Assembly: GCF_047511655.1 (NCBI RefSeq)
Contig: NC_133395.1
Span: 147,364,318 to 147,428,317 of the forward strand
Length of the DNA stretch: 64,000 bases
Direction of reading: 5' to 3'
DNA from: Castor canadensis
Lineage: Eukaryota > Chordata > Mammalia > Rodentia > Castoridae
The notes below the pieces were generated by a model, which was not told the DNA's origin, searched no databases, and saw nothing but the letters and a program-made list of their open reading frames with translations. This document shows positions 19,011 through 28,731 of the stretch, in pieces. Made by a program: the position numbers and the translations under genes. Within the stretch, counting starts at the first letter, position 1. Every line of letters begins with the position of its first letter.

Positions 19011-22000
19011 GTGAGGACCCACAGTCCTGGAGGGCGCGGGAGGCGGGCGGGAGCTGGGCCGCCGCGGGGAGGGAGAACCGGGTCGTCGGCCCACCGCGGA
19101 TCCCACGCAGCCTTGGAAAGCGGGCGCTCAGGGGACGGGTGCAGATGCTGACGGACCCCGGAGGGCATCCTGGAAGAGGGACTGATTGGCAGAGGCCGAA
19201 GAAGCGGGCGGAGAGAAAGGAGGGCCGGACCAGGCAGACCCGGGGCTCCAGACTTGGCTTCTTTTCCCAGATCTGTCGCTGGGAATCCCCACCCCCTTAC
19301 TATTCCCAGGGGCGCGGACACTCCTGGTGTAGCGCCGAGATCGCCATCTCCGTGGGCAGGTGGGAGGGAAGGGGTGCCCATCAGCCTCTGGGACACCCCC
19401 CTCCCCTGGCCCTGCACTCTCCTCTCCTTGGTCTCTTTTCTTCTTGGCCCTTCCCCATTTCATGGTCCTAATCTACCATTCCTGACTTCTCGGGCGATTC
19501 CAGCCTGCGGCACTCTCCAAAAACCTCGTGAGCCCCTCCCCATCCTCAGGTCACACCTCAGAGTTGGTGGGTAATCCTCAAAGCCAAATGCAATTTAGAG
19601 CACCCCCCAGGTCACACCTTGGACGCCGCCTTTGGGCTGCCCCGTCCCCCAGTGGTGGCTTCTCATGAGTGACACCCACCCCCATCCCACCAGCCATCTA
19701 GCAGATTTCTGCCCTCTCAGATTCGCCTCCTTCTCCCTACTACCCACCCCAGGATTCCTGCAGTAGCTTCCCTTGGCCTCCTGCCTCCAGCAGAGCCAGC
19801 CCACGGCCCAGGCAGCTGATGGGTTCTCACGAAGTAGGGCCTGGTTACCTTCCTCTCCCAAATGCCACAAGCCTCAGCCTCCTCAACCCGGAACCTGGCC
19901 TCTGGCCCCTGCAGCTGCCATCTCCCACCACACAGCCCTCTCCCTCACGTCCTGTGTGGTTCCAATGCCAGGCCTTTGCACTGTGCCTCAAATGCCTGGC
20001 CTCCCTGATCTGCCCTCACCTAGGGAGGCTGCCCTGGCTCAGAGGGATACCGTCCTCCATCCCCTCCATGGGCCTCCTCTCCCAGACCAGGAGAGTGCTG
20101 ACCCAGACTCTGGCCTCCTTCCTCCCAGGTACTTGCTGGAGCAGCGAGACGTGGAGGTGAACGTGCGGGACAAGTGGGACAGCACCCCCTTGTGAGTGCA
20201 GGTGTGGAGGGCGGGGGGCATCGCGGGCCCCTCCCTGCTGACAGCCACCTCCCTGGATGCCCCCCTCCCTCAGGTACTATGCCTGCCTGTGTGGGCACGA
20301 GGAGCTGGTACTCTATCTTCTGGCCAATGGTGAGGATGGAATGGGTCCGACCGGGTGTTGTATGTGTGCTCTGTGAGCTCAGAGACCTTCACACACATTT
20401 GCAGACACCTCGAGCCCCCCTTAACACCCCACATCCAGTCAGCAAGCACGCCTCTCTCCACTTTCAAGCCTGTGCTCTCGCCTGTCCATTTCCCCGTCCC
20501 CGTGCTGCCACCCAGGTCAGCACTGGGCCCCTTCCTGGACCTGTGTCACTATGGGCAGTAGAATTGCGGGCTTCCTCTCTGGTCTCCCAGCTCCTCTCTT
20601 GCCCCACCTGCAGTCCATTCTCCATACTGCAGCCAGGTGATGGGTTTAAATGTTCCATTAAGGGTAGATCTGAACCATTTAGCCTGTGAGGCTCCACGGG
20701 ATTCCCCCTTCGTCCTCTGGCCACTTCTCCCTGGGCTTTCCACTCTGGCCTCAGGTGCTGCACTAAGCCAAGCCAGCCCCTGCCTTTGCACACCGCCTAA
20801 GCCGCCTCTCCCAGATCTCGGACCCGGCTCACTTCCTCACTTCACGCGGGTCCCTGCCCCTCCTCTTCACCAGCGTGACCTTCCATGGCCTCCCTATGTG
20901 GCAGCCACCAGCACTGTCACCCTTCATCCTTATCACAATGGCTGCGTCATGTCACTTGTTATCCTGCTTGGTGTCCTTGTGCCCTGTCAGTCAGTTCAGT
21001 GGGGGAGGGACTTGCCAGTTTTGTGGATGGCTGCGTCGGAGTCTGCGCTGAATTGTGCGTAGTGGATCGTATGTGAGTGAATATGTGCCCGTGTGAGTGC
21101 ACACGCAGTGCTGTGCCCTGGCTTTGACGGCGCACGCTGGGGTCCGAGTGGGCCCAGGGGAATGTGGGCCCTACCCGTGGGGAGCTGGGGCAGAGGGGCA
21201 GGCGATGAGGTTTCTCCCAGGCTCACCCGCAGCCCAGGGCCCCCCTGACTGCTGAGCCCTGCCGCCCCAGGAGCCCGTTGCGAGGCCAACACCTTTGACG
21301 GCGAGCGCTGCCTCTACGGGGCGCTGAGCGATCCCATCCGCCGGGCCCTGCGCGACTACAAGCAGGTCACCGCCTCCTGCAGGAGACGGGATTACTACGA
21401 CGACTTCTTGCAGCGGTGAGCAGGAAGCTGGGGCTGTGGTGGGCGGGGCGGGGCTTAGTGCGGGGGCGGGGCGGGGCTGCGTACACCTGCCTGCACAACA
21501 GGCCTGGGGCTGCCCTGGGCTGGCGAGGTGAGGAGCGATGAGCACCCCTTTCCCCCCCTCCCCAGGCTTCTGGAACAGGGCATCCACAGCGACGTGGTCT
21601 TCGTCGTGCACGGAAAGCCATTCCGGGCACATCGCTGCGTTTTGGGTGCACGCAGCACCTACTTCGCCAACATGCTGGACACCAAGTGGAAGGGCAAGAG
21701 CGTCGTGGTTCTCAGGCACCCCCTGGTGCGTCCCTCAGGGTGGTGGAGGGGCGTTGACTGTCCAGGGGACCACCGGGCGTGCGCAGCAGTGCTGCCTCTG
21801 ACCTGCCCTTCTGTCTTCCTGCTCACAGATCAATCCCCTGGCCTTTGGGGCCCTGCTGCAGTACCTGTACACAGGTGAGCCCCCGGTGCTGGGGAGGGAG
21901 GGAGAAGGAGGGAGGGACTGCCTTTCTGCACAGCAGCAGACCCCGTGGTGCCATGGTACCATGGTGGCACGTCATCATTTCAGCAGGGGTGGGTTGGTTC

Positions 22001-25000
22001 CAGCGGCCTCCTGGGTTGGATTGCAGGACCAAGTCTGCCTGTTCAGGAAGACCTTGTACCAAACATAAAGTGAGCAAGTCTAGGGTTCTTCTAGATGGGG
22101 AAATCGAGGCAGAGAGCGAGCCTGGAGTCCCAGCTCTGTAGCCAGTGGCTGGGTGGGAGGGGCCCCCACCTAGGAAACTGGGTACCTGGTGATAGCTAAG
22201 GGCCCCACAGGGCCCTGACACGCGCACACTGTACTCAGGTCGCCTAGACATTGGCGTGGAGCATGTCAGCGACTGTGAGCGCCTGGCCAAGCAGTGCCAG
22301 CTGTGGGACCTGCTGGGCGACTTGGAAGCAAAGTGTGAGAAGGTGTCGGAGTTCGGTGCGTCCAGGGTTCCACCTGAGGCCTGCCTTGGGCTGGAGCTGG
22401 CAGGGCTGGCCCGGCCCCCTGAAGCTGCTCTCCCTCCGCAGTGGCTTCCAAGCCAGGCACATGTGTGAAGGTGCTGACCATTGAGCCCCCTCCAGCCGAC
22501 CCCCGGCTCCGGGCAGACATGGCGTTGCTGGCCGACTGTGCCCTGCCCCCTGAGCTGCGAGTACGTGCGGGGCTGGGGACCTTGTGGTGAGGGGCTGTGA
22601 GAGCCAGGTTCCACGTGGGAGGGTTCTGTTCCTTGTGTGATCTTGGGCCGGTCACTGCCCTTTCGTGAGCCGCTCTGCTCTGACAGGCCTGTCCTATGCC
22701 CAGGGTGACCTCGGAGAACTGCCCTTCCCTTGCCCTGACAGCTTCAACAGCTGCCCTGATGTCTGCTTCCAAGTGGCCGGCTGCAGCTTTCTCTGCCACA
22801 AGGTGCCTGTCCCCTCCTGTCTCCAGCCACTGCCCTGAGCCCTGGCTCCTCAGGAGCAGACCCCAGCCCTGGTACTTCTGAACCCACCTCCCCCAGGCCT
22901 TCTTCTGCGGCCGCAGTGACTACTTCCGGGCCCTGCTGGACGACCACTTCCGAGAGAACGAGGAGCCTGCGGCTTCTGGGGGGCCCCCAGCTGTCACCCT
23001 GCAGGGCATCTCGCCTGACATCTTCACCCACGTCCTGTACTACATGTACAGTGACCACACTGAGGTGGGCACACGGTCTGTGCCCAGGGTCTGGGGGGAA
23101 TGTGGGCGCTGGGCCCTGCGGAAGCCCTGACCAGCCCTGTGGGGAGCGTCTGATTAGGCTGGAGAGGAAAGCTGGGATCTGTGTTTTTCTCTGAGACAGA
23201 GGGTGCTGTGATAGGTCCCAGAGCAGGACACAGGGACAAATTTCATGTCACAAGCACTTGGTACCTGGGTGTCCTGTCAGCTTCGGTGGGAGTGTGGTAG
23301 GGACGGGAGCTCTGAGCCACCTGCTTTGGTTGCCGCCGCTCCCTGGGGTTTGGAATCTGTCACCGTCTAACACGGGTCAGTGAGTGCAAAGGTTCCCTCT
23401 GGCAGGGGTGGACGTAGTGTGTAGGGACACACCACCAAAGCAGGTGGCTCAGAGAAGAGAGAAACTTGTTTCCTTTGGGTCTAAGGCGAGTGCCATGGGT
23501 AGCTGGTTTGCTGGGGACCCAGGTGTCCCCTCCATCTTGCTGCCCTAGGATGGGGGCAACAGACCTTTCTTCTGGAGGTAAATGTTTCAGGCCCTGTGGG
23601 GCCACGTGGTCTCTGCTGTAGCGTGCAGACCACGTGGGGGTGGAGTCCACGTGCGGTGGAGCGCGTGGGTTAGGAGGCTTAGGAGGACGAGGAAGACGGG
23701 AGGCTGTGTCCTTTCCGTGGGCTGCTGGGGGCTGCACACTTTCCACCCATCTCCTGCTGCCCTGGCCCAGGTCCTACAGCCTCTCTGGTCTGCCAGCTTC
23801 TGCTTGGGCTCCTCCCAGACCTGGCCATTGCCTGGCCAACCTCCCACCTGCCTCCTTTACTTCATTTTTTCTGTCCTGTGGCTCTCTGCCCAGGGTCCCT
23901 CTTGAAGGAGCTCTGCACCCCAAGGGCACCTTCTTAATGGCTCAGTATGGATTGGACTCCAAACCTGCCTAGGATTACCCTCTCATGAGCTTTGTGCTCT
24001 TGGCAAGTTACTTAGCTGCTCTGTGCCTCAGTTTCCCCCTCTAGAAAATTGTCGTTGCTTGCTCGGGTCTTGTGCCCAGAACCACATTACCACAGGTAAA
24101 GTAGTGGCAGGGAGGCTTGCACAGTAAGCACAGGGTGCCCACAGCCTGAAATGGGGCAGCAAGAGTCCGTCTCCTGCCTGCTCCCTGCAGCTGTCCAAGC
24201 TCAGGCCGAAGCTGAGCAGTTGGTCTTTCCTAGCACAGGCCTCCCAGTGGAAGGGGCCACACCCACCCTTGGCAGTGAGTGTCCCTGTCTCCATCTTGAA
24301 CGGCAGCCTCAGTCTTGCTTCCCTAACAGCCCTTTGAGGTGTGCATGATAGGCACAGAAAGGTGAAGGGTTTTGCTCACCATCCCACAGCTGTCAGGGCC
24401 CAGGCCTCTGGAAGCTGCAGCTGTCTTCCCTTGGGGGGCAGGGGAGCAGAGAGGTGCTGCCTCCCACCCTGCCCACCTGCCTGCCCAAGGCATGGGACCC
24501 CCCCCCAGTCTCTTCTGCCCTCTTGTGGCCCCACAGGAGCCCTGGCTGGGCTCCAGGGACATGGGTAGTTTCTGTTCCCACAGTGTTCACCCTCCAGTCA
24601 GGCACCAGCCCTGGCCACTGAGCCTGGGAGCCCATGGGGACCTCAATGTACCTCTGCACCTTCTGTCACTGCAGCTGCCACCCGAGACGGCCTATGATGT
24701 GTTGAGTGTGGCTGACATGTACCTGCTGCCTGGCCTGAAGAGGCTGTGTGGCCGCAGCCTGGCCCAGCTGTTGGACGAGGACAGCGTGGTGGGTGTGTGG
24801 CGCGTGGCCAAGCTGTTCCGCCTGGCACGGCTTGAGGACCAGTGCACTGAGTACATGGCCAAGGTCATCGAGAAGGTGGGCTGGGGCATGGTGGCGGGTG
24901 GGAGGGAGCGTGGCTGGGTGTCAGTCAACCCGTGCTGAGCTGGAGCTGGCCCGTACACAGCTGGTGGAGCGGGAGGACTTTGTGGACGCCGTGAGGGAGG

Positions 25001-25167
25001 AGGCAGCAGCAGTGGCGGCCCGGCAGGAGACCGACTCCATCCCTCTGGTGGACGACATCCGCTTCCACGTGGCTAGCACGGTGCAGACCTACAGCGCCAT
25101 TGAGGAGGCACAGCAGCGTCTGCGGGCTCTTGAGGACCTGCTTGTGTCTATTGGCTTGGACTGTTGA
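18955..25167 (+). CDS. ABTB1: ABTB1 (ankyrin repeat and BTB/POZ domain protein 1), complete
   Basis: ABTB1 (BPOZ) carries N-terminal ankyrin repeats and two BTB domains and is thought to act as an adaptor, including as a cullin-3 substrate receptor and in PTEN-linked growth control. The 12 coding exons (listed separately) total 1437 bases and encode 478 residues, exactly the human length, with no frame break. Order: ankyrin repeats at about residues 1-65, BTB1 at about 115-182 (S-D-V-V-F-V-V-H-G-K-P-F ... H-R-C-V-L-G-A-R-S), BTB2 at about 272-346 (S-F-L-C-H-K-A-F-F-C-G-R-S-D-Y-F), then a BACK-like helical stretch and a C-terminal helix ending S-I-G-L-D-C. The ATG at 18955 has a strong context (cgccATGg). 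No in-frame stop precedes it back to the PODXL2 3' end, but no in-frame upstream ATG exists either. Confidence 0.97.
19011..20128 (+). other. ABTB1: ABTB1 intron 1
   Basis: 1118 bases; the first 170 continue the CpG island. No repeat family or extra exon recognised. Confidence 0.85.
20129..20191 (+). CDS. ABTB1: ABTB1 coding exon 2
   Basis: A 63-base exon between cctcccag and gtgagt encoding Y-L-L-E-Q-R-D-V-E-V-N-V-R-D-K-W-D-S-T-P, first ankyrin region. It is followed by an intron of only 82 bases. Confidence 0.95.
20274..20329 (+). CDS. ABTB1: ABTB1 coding exon 3
   Basis: Encodes Y-Y-A-C-L-C-G-H-E-E-L-V-L-Y-L-L-A-N, an ankyrin helix pair with the typical A-x-x-x-G-H-x-x-L-V pattern. Donor gtgagg. 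Confidence 0.95.
20330..21270 (+). other. ABTB1: ABTB1 intron 3
   Basis: 941 bases, GT-AG, pyrimidine-rich. No feature recognised. Confidence 0.85.
21271..21415 (+). CDS. ABTB1: ABTB1 coding exon 4
   Basis: The acceptor gccgccccag precedes 21271 and the donor gtgagc follows 21415. It encodes G-A-R-C-E-A-N-T-F-D-G-E-R-C-L-Y through D-Y-Y-D-D-F-L-Q-R, the linker from the ankyrin repeats to BTB1. Confidence 0.95.
21433..21478 (+). repeat. ABTB1: GC-box cluster in ABTB1 intron 4
   Basis: gggcggggcggggcttag followed by gcgggggcggggcggggct: four overlapping GC boxes in a 150-base intron. Possible Sp1 sites or G-quadruplex. Confidence 0.75.
21566..21725 (+). CDS. ABTB1: ABTB1 coding exon 5 (BTB1 core)
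   Basis: Encodes L-L-E-Q-G-I-H-S-D-V-V-F-V-V-H-G-K-P-F, the H-R-C-V-L-G-A-R-S motif and W-K-G-K-S-V-V-V-L-R-H-P-L. The donor gtgcgt is a little off consensus but frame and homology fix it. Confidence 0.95.
21829..21874 (+). CDS. ABTB1: ABTB1 coding exon 6
   Basis: A 46-base exon encoding I-N-P-L-A-F-G-A-L-L-Q-Y-L-Y-T, the helix of BTB1 that ends in the conserved L-x-Y-x-Y-T-G. The Gly codon is split across the junction. Confidence 0.95.
22239..22355 (+). CDS. ABTB1: ABTB1 coding exon 7
   Basis: Encodes G-R-L-D-I-G-V-E-H-V-S-D-C-E-R-L-A-K-Q-C through K-V-S-E-F. The donor is gtgcgt. Confidence 0.95.
22442..22560 (+). CDS. ABTB1: ABTB1 coding exon 8
   Basis: Encodes V-A-S-K-P-G-T-C-V-K-V-L-T-I-E-P-P-P-A-D through C-A-L-P-P-E-L-R, the inter-BTB linker. 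The intron before it is only 86 bases. The donor is gtacgt. Confidence 0.95.
22704..22802 (+). CDS. ABTB1: ABTB1 coding exon 9
   Basis: 33 codons: G-D-L-G-E-L-P-F-P-C-P-D-S-F-N-S-C-P-D-V-C-F through F-L-C-H-K, the start of BTB2. The donor AAG|gtgcct is weak, but homology and frame require it. Confidence 0.93.
22897..23064 (+). CDS. ABTB1: ABTB1 coding exon 10 (BTB2 core)
   Basis: 56 codons from A-F-F-C-G-R-S-D-Y-F-R-A-L-L to V-L-Y-Y-M-Y-S-D-H-T-E. Acceptor ccccag, donor gtgggc. Confidence 0.95.
23065..24674 (+). other. ABTB1: ABTB1 intron 10
   Basis: 1610 bases, the largest ABTB1 intron. It contains MIR remnants (sense about 23960-24060, antisense about 24300-24410). No extra exon recognised. 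Confidence 0.85.
23960..24060 (+). repeat. MIR (sense)
   Basis: 'gtgctcttggcaagttactt', 'agctgctctgtgcctcagtt', 'tccccctctagaaaatt' in MIR order. Confidence 0.75.
24675..24875 (+). CDS. ABTB1: ABTB1 coding exon 11
   Basis: 67 codons: L-P-P-E-T-A-Y-D-V-L-S-V-A-D-M-Y-L-L-P-G-L-K through Y-M-A-K-V-I-E-K, the BACK-like helices after BTB2. Acceptor tcactgcag, donor gtgggc. Confidence 0.95.
24961..25167 (+). CDS. ABTB1: ABTB1 coding exon 12 with stop
   Basis: 68 codons plus TGA (25165-25167), from L-V-E-R-E-D-F-V-D-A-V to L-V-S-I-G-L-D-C. It follows an 85-base intron. Confidence 0.96.
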   Translation: MVEREDFVDAVREEAAAVAARQETDSIPLVDDIRFHVASTVQTYSAIEEAQQRLRALEDLLVSIGLDC

Positions 25168-25535
25168 GCCCTTGCTGCTCCTGGCAGCCCTGAGGCCAGG
25201 GGTTCTCTTGGGGACACACGTGTGTGTGCATCTGTTTTCTTGCTCCTTGCACACTTGAGGGCATCACAGGGGGCAGAGGGGCCTCAATGGGGCTCCCTCC
25301 CACAACCCTGAGGACTTCGAGGGTCTCCTTGGGATGAGCCTCCTCCCCCAATACACAACCCAGGGCTGGGCACCACTCAGGGAAACCTGGGGGAGCCTGG
25401 AACTCAGCACCCCTCAATACCCACCCCACCCACCCAGTCCTGGTCCTGGGTGGCTTGCTTCAGCCGCTTGTGGACAGGGCTGGGGGGAAGGGCCATGGAG
25501 TCTGGTAATAAAGCTTGAATTCGCTGTGGGGGTTT
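25168..25535 (+). other. ABTB1: ABTB1 3' UTR
   Basis: About 370 bases from the stop codon to the estimated cleavage site 15-25 bases after the AATAAA signal, with a GT-rich downstream element (gtgggggtttgagcctgtgttggggtg). Confidence 0.8.
25507..25512 (+). terminator. ABTB1: AATAAA poly(A) signal of ABTB1
   Basis: A canonical AATAAA at the end of the short 3' UTR, followed by a G/T-rich element. It is the only canonical signal within 500 bases of the stop. Confidence 0.88.
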
Positions 25536-28500
25536 GAGCCTGTGTTGGGGTGCAGCTTGAGGATGGCAGTGAGCAGGAGCTGGTGAGGAACGGAGGGCTC
25601 TAGAGTGGGGGGCTTAGGTATCTCACCAGCATGCTCTGCAAAGGCTGGCCCAGAGGCTCGAAGGTCAGTCCACTAACCCCAGCCAGGCCTGGCTGCCTCA
25701 ACTTCTGGCCCCTGCTACCCATTTTCCTCAGCCTGGGTCCCTCCTCCCCAGGGAGGCTCTTGTGGCCTTCCCATAGGGTCTGTGACATTAGTGGAAGTCT
25801 GGGGCCTTCTCAGGACGCCCTCCAGGCCTCTGGACCATAGCCCCTTGTGTTCACCCTCCCTGCCGGCCTCCCTGGCTTGGTCTGCTAGCAACAGTCATTT
25901 CACACCTGTCCCGCCCTTTCGCTCTTGTTCTCCTCTCCCCCAGTGCATTTTCGTTCTTTGCTTTTGCTGGTCAGTCTAGGGGGAGGAGCTATAAGATCCA
26001 CAGTGACCAGTTGGGACAATTTCCTGGCAGTCGGGGTGAGAGTGGTGAGTACATTGGGGAGGTGCCCTGGGAGCCTGCAGCCACCAGAGTTGGAGGTGGT
26101 ACACAGGGGCCTCACAGCCAATCCCATCTGCAGCCAGAGGCCACTTCCCGCTGAGGTTCTGCCCTTCTGCCTTCCACTGCCTGGTTACTGCCTTGCCTGT
26201 TTGCCTGCCAGTGATAGGAGCTCAGTCCTGTCCTGGAGCACTGAGAGGGGTCTAGCACAACACCTGGCCTAAGTGAGCCTGGGGCACCCTGTGGGAGCCA
26301 GCAGAGCAAGGGTGGGGCAGGATAGGCCACTTGCATTTTAGAAACCACTGGTGGCAACAAGTTCCCCGTCAGACCACACTGGCCCTGGATGTGCCAGGTG
26401 TGGAAGAGACTTTTAACCTCTAGGGAAAGGCTTTAAGTTACTATGCGTTACCGTGCACTTCTCTCGATGGGCATCAGTGGGAGCAAGCAGTACACCGAGC
26501 TGCCTTATTTATAGATGTTATTTGAAATCAAAGTTTCCATTTCTCAGTGTACTTTAAAACACTAGTGAGGGGATTTAAGGAAAAATACAATTGATGTTTT
26601 CCTGGTTCAAGGATGCTGCAGACATGGCCAGGTCAAGGTCACCGGCCAAGGTCACTGTGCCCCAGAATCCAGGCTGTGGGCTGGGTGGGGCTGCGTTCCT
26701 CAACCACAGCACATGGTTCCTCATTTTAGTTCACGGTAGAGACCGGGGAGCGATGGAGAAACCCTTCCTGTATGAAGGTGTCCACGGTAAATAAACAGGA
26801 AACATTGCAAATGTCCTCGTTACCACTCAGCGGCCTGGGGTCCCCCTTCTCCACCTGTGCAGAAATCACGAATAGGCAGAGAAACTCTTCCAGCTCTGGC
26901 AGTCCCTGTCCTTGAGAGCCCAGGTCTAGGGGCTGCACGGCAGACCCAGAGGCTCCCAGCTCCAGGCCTGAGGCTAGGGGCCTTCTGCTCCAGGCTTTGG
27001 CCACAGAGACCATGGCTCTGGCACTCGGCTTGGACACTCACTGCTCTGGCTTGGACCAGCCACACAGCAGGTGGTAGCTGTTTAAGTCCTGCACTTCCAG
27101 CAGCCAGCCGGGAGCAGCAGCTCTTGATGGGCCTTAGGTGCCAGGACGTGAGGCTCATGACAGCAGCCAGTTTTGCCACTCTCAGGCCTAGGCTGTCAGG
27201 ACACCCATCCCTTGACAGTGGCCGTATCTGTCTGGGCACCTTGTCCCATAAGTCTGGACAGGACCTGCACTTTCTCATACTGGCTCTTCCGTCTTCTTTT
27301 TTCAGCTTCAGCTTTCCATCCTCTCTTGCCTTGTCTATACCTGTGGTCCTTCATCTTCTGTTCCCTGTCATTTCTGCCCTGGCTGCTCGCTCTGGAATTC
27401 TTCAGCCTGGGAGTGGAAATTGCAAGGGGAGCTTGGCACAAGAAAGTGCTCGCTCCTTCCTGTCACCACTGTGGACTGCGCTCTACCTTTGGAGTTTGGG
27501 GGTGTCCGAGTGCATTCTCTTCTTCCCCTTAGCTGTCATCAACCTCCATGATTTCACCTCTAGTAGCTCTTCTCCACCTCTTGTTCCCACTGCCATGGCC
27601 TTGCTTCACCTTTCTGCCTCTTTCTGCTGTTGGCATCTCCCCAGGCAGCCTGGGAGCCAGCAGAGCTCCTCTCTGTGGGTCTTGCTGCCCAGGGAGTGAG
27701 CAGGCACCACACACCCACTCCTTGCATGGCCTGCTGCCATCCTGGTCTCTGAGCCCTGGCCCTTTACTTGTCAAGTGGCACATGGTTCTTTTCCTGGTGT
27801 CCCCAGCTGTGGCCATGCCAGTGTGCTCTGGATGGTACAATTTCTAACTTCCACTTCATCCCTTGAAAGGTTTGTGCCTGCCCTTTACTCCTCCTGCTCA
27901 CTCCCGCGCTCACTCATTCCTTCCTCCCTCCTTCCCTCCATTCCGCCACCATCCAGTCCCCCACGCAGGTGCTCATTACCCTCTGGGTGGCACACACAGG
28001 TCTAGGGCAGGAACATGCCCTTCTGCAGCTCCCATGCCCACGGGAGGGGTGAGAAGTGCGACAAGGGCAGATCACACATCCCAGCGGCTGGCAGCAGAGG
28101 CCTGGGAGGTGTGGTGAGACCTGAACCCTCGGGGAGGCTGGGGGCTGACTGATGGAGGTCATGGGTTTGGCGTCTAGTGACTGATAGAGCCATGGGAGGG
28201 CTCTGTGCAGGGGAGGCCGAGCCTGACGCGTGCCCTAGCAGCCCCTATGGCTTCTGTGTGGAATGGCCTGACTCTGGCAGTACTCTGGAGGCAGAGCTGC
28301 TGGGTTGCAGGGAGGCATCCAGAGTGACACCTACAGCAGCAGTGTGAGGTCCCCGCACCAAAGAGGAAGTGGATGCACCTTGCCAGGACTAAGGTGCGGC
28401 AGAGAGGATGGGCTTTGCGTGGGGACTGCCTGGTGCCCACGTGAGACGGTGACTGAGTCAGGAGCCTGGGATTCTGTGGTTCTCAGTCTGTACGAGAGTA

Positions 28501-28709
28501 CCTGCTCCCCAGCCAGCTGTCCCACAGTGTGGATGGGAGAAGACAAATCCACACACCCTGGACAGGCACAGGGAGGGCCGCTCGGGGTGCAGTATGGGTT
28601 TGGCTCGGCCACGACTCACACTGCTGGAAAAAGAAGTTTTTTCTGCAAGAGAGTTGTCACACAGGATCAGAGGCCACTGTGGCAGACAGACAGACAGATG
28701 TAGACACCA
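25536..28709. other. Intergenic gap between convergent ABTB1 and MGLL
   Basis: About 3.2 kb without a recognised gene. It contains a cluster of nuclear-receptor half-sites at 26630-26654. A frame that stays open at 26857-27699 looks like chance. No CpG island or promoter-like element is visible. Confidence 0.7.
26630..26654 (+). promoter_or_regulatory. Cluster of nuclear-receptor half-sites
   Basis: AGGTCAAGGTCA at 26630-26641 (containing TCAAGGTCA, an ERR/SF-1-like extended half-site) and CCAAGGTCA at 26646-26654, all on one strand, in the gap between ABTB1 and MGLL. Function is inferred from motif only. Confidence 0.4.
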
Positions 28710-28725
28710 CTCAGAAAACATATGG

Positions 28726-28731
28726 TTTATT
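28726..28731 (-). terminator. MGLL: AATAAA poly(A) signal of MGLL (minus strand)
   Basis: TTTATT on the plus strand reads AATAAA on the minus strand, about 2.9 kb past the stop, followed by a sequence that can serve as a downstream element. A closer minus-strand AATAAA (near 30363) could give a shorter form. Confidence 0.65.

Larger units (their letters stand above)
17930..19180. promoter_or_regulatory. ABTB1: CpG island spanning PODXL2 3' end and ABTB1 promoter
   Basis: CpG dinucleotides are dense from about 17930 to 19180, unlike the flanks. The stretch between the PODXL2 poly(A) signal and the ABTB1 ATG contains GC boxes (gggcggggcc at 18693-18702 and 18713-18722), related gggcgg motifs nearby and a weak TTAAA near 18742. 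It looks like a TATA-poor housekeeping promoter. The transcription start is not determinable by eye; about 18780-18900 is my guess. Confidence 0.75.

Noticed and set aside
21951-21964. 14-base perfect palindrome (ccatggtaccatgg) in ABTB1 intron 6
   Set aside because: Short, and palindromes of this size are expected by chance in 64 kb; no sign of function.
26857-27699. 280-codon open frame on the plus strand between ABTB1 and MGLL
   Set aside because: No recognisable domain, composition typical of GC-rich non-coding DNA, no promoter or poly(A) signal, and no splice structure. Two other frames overlap it with similar length.
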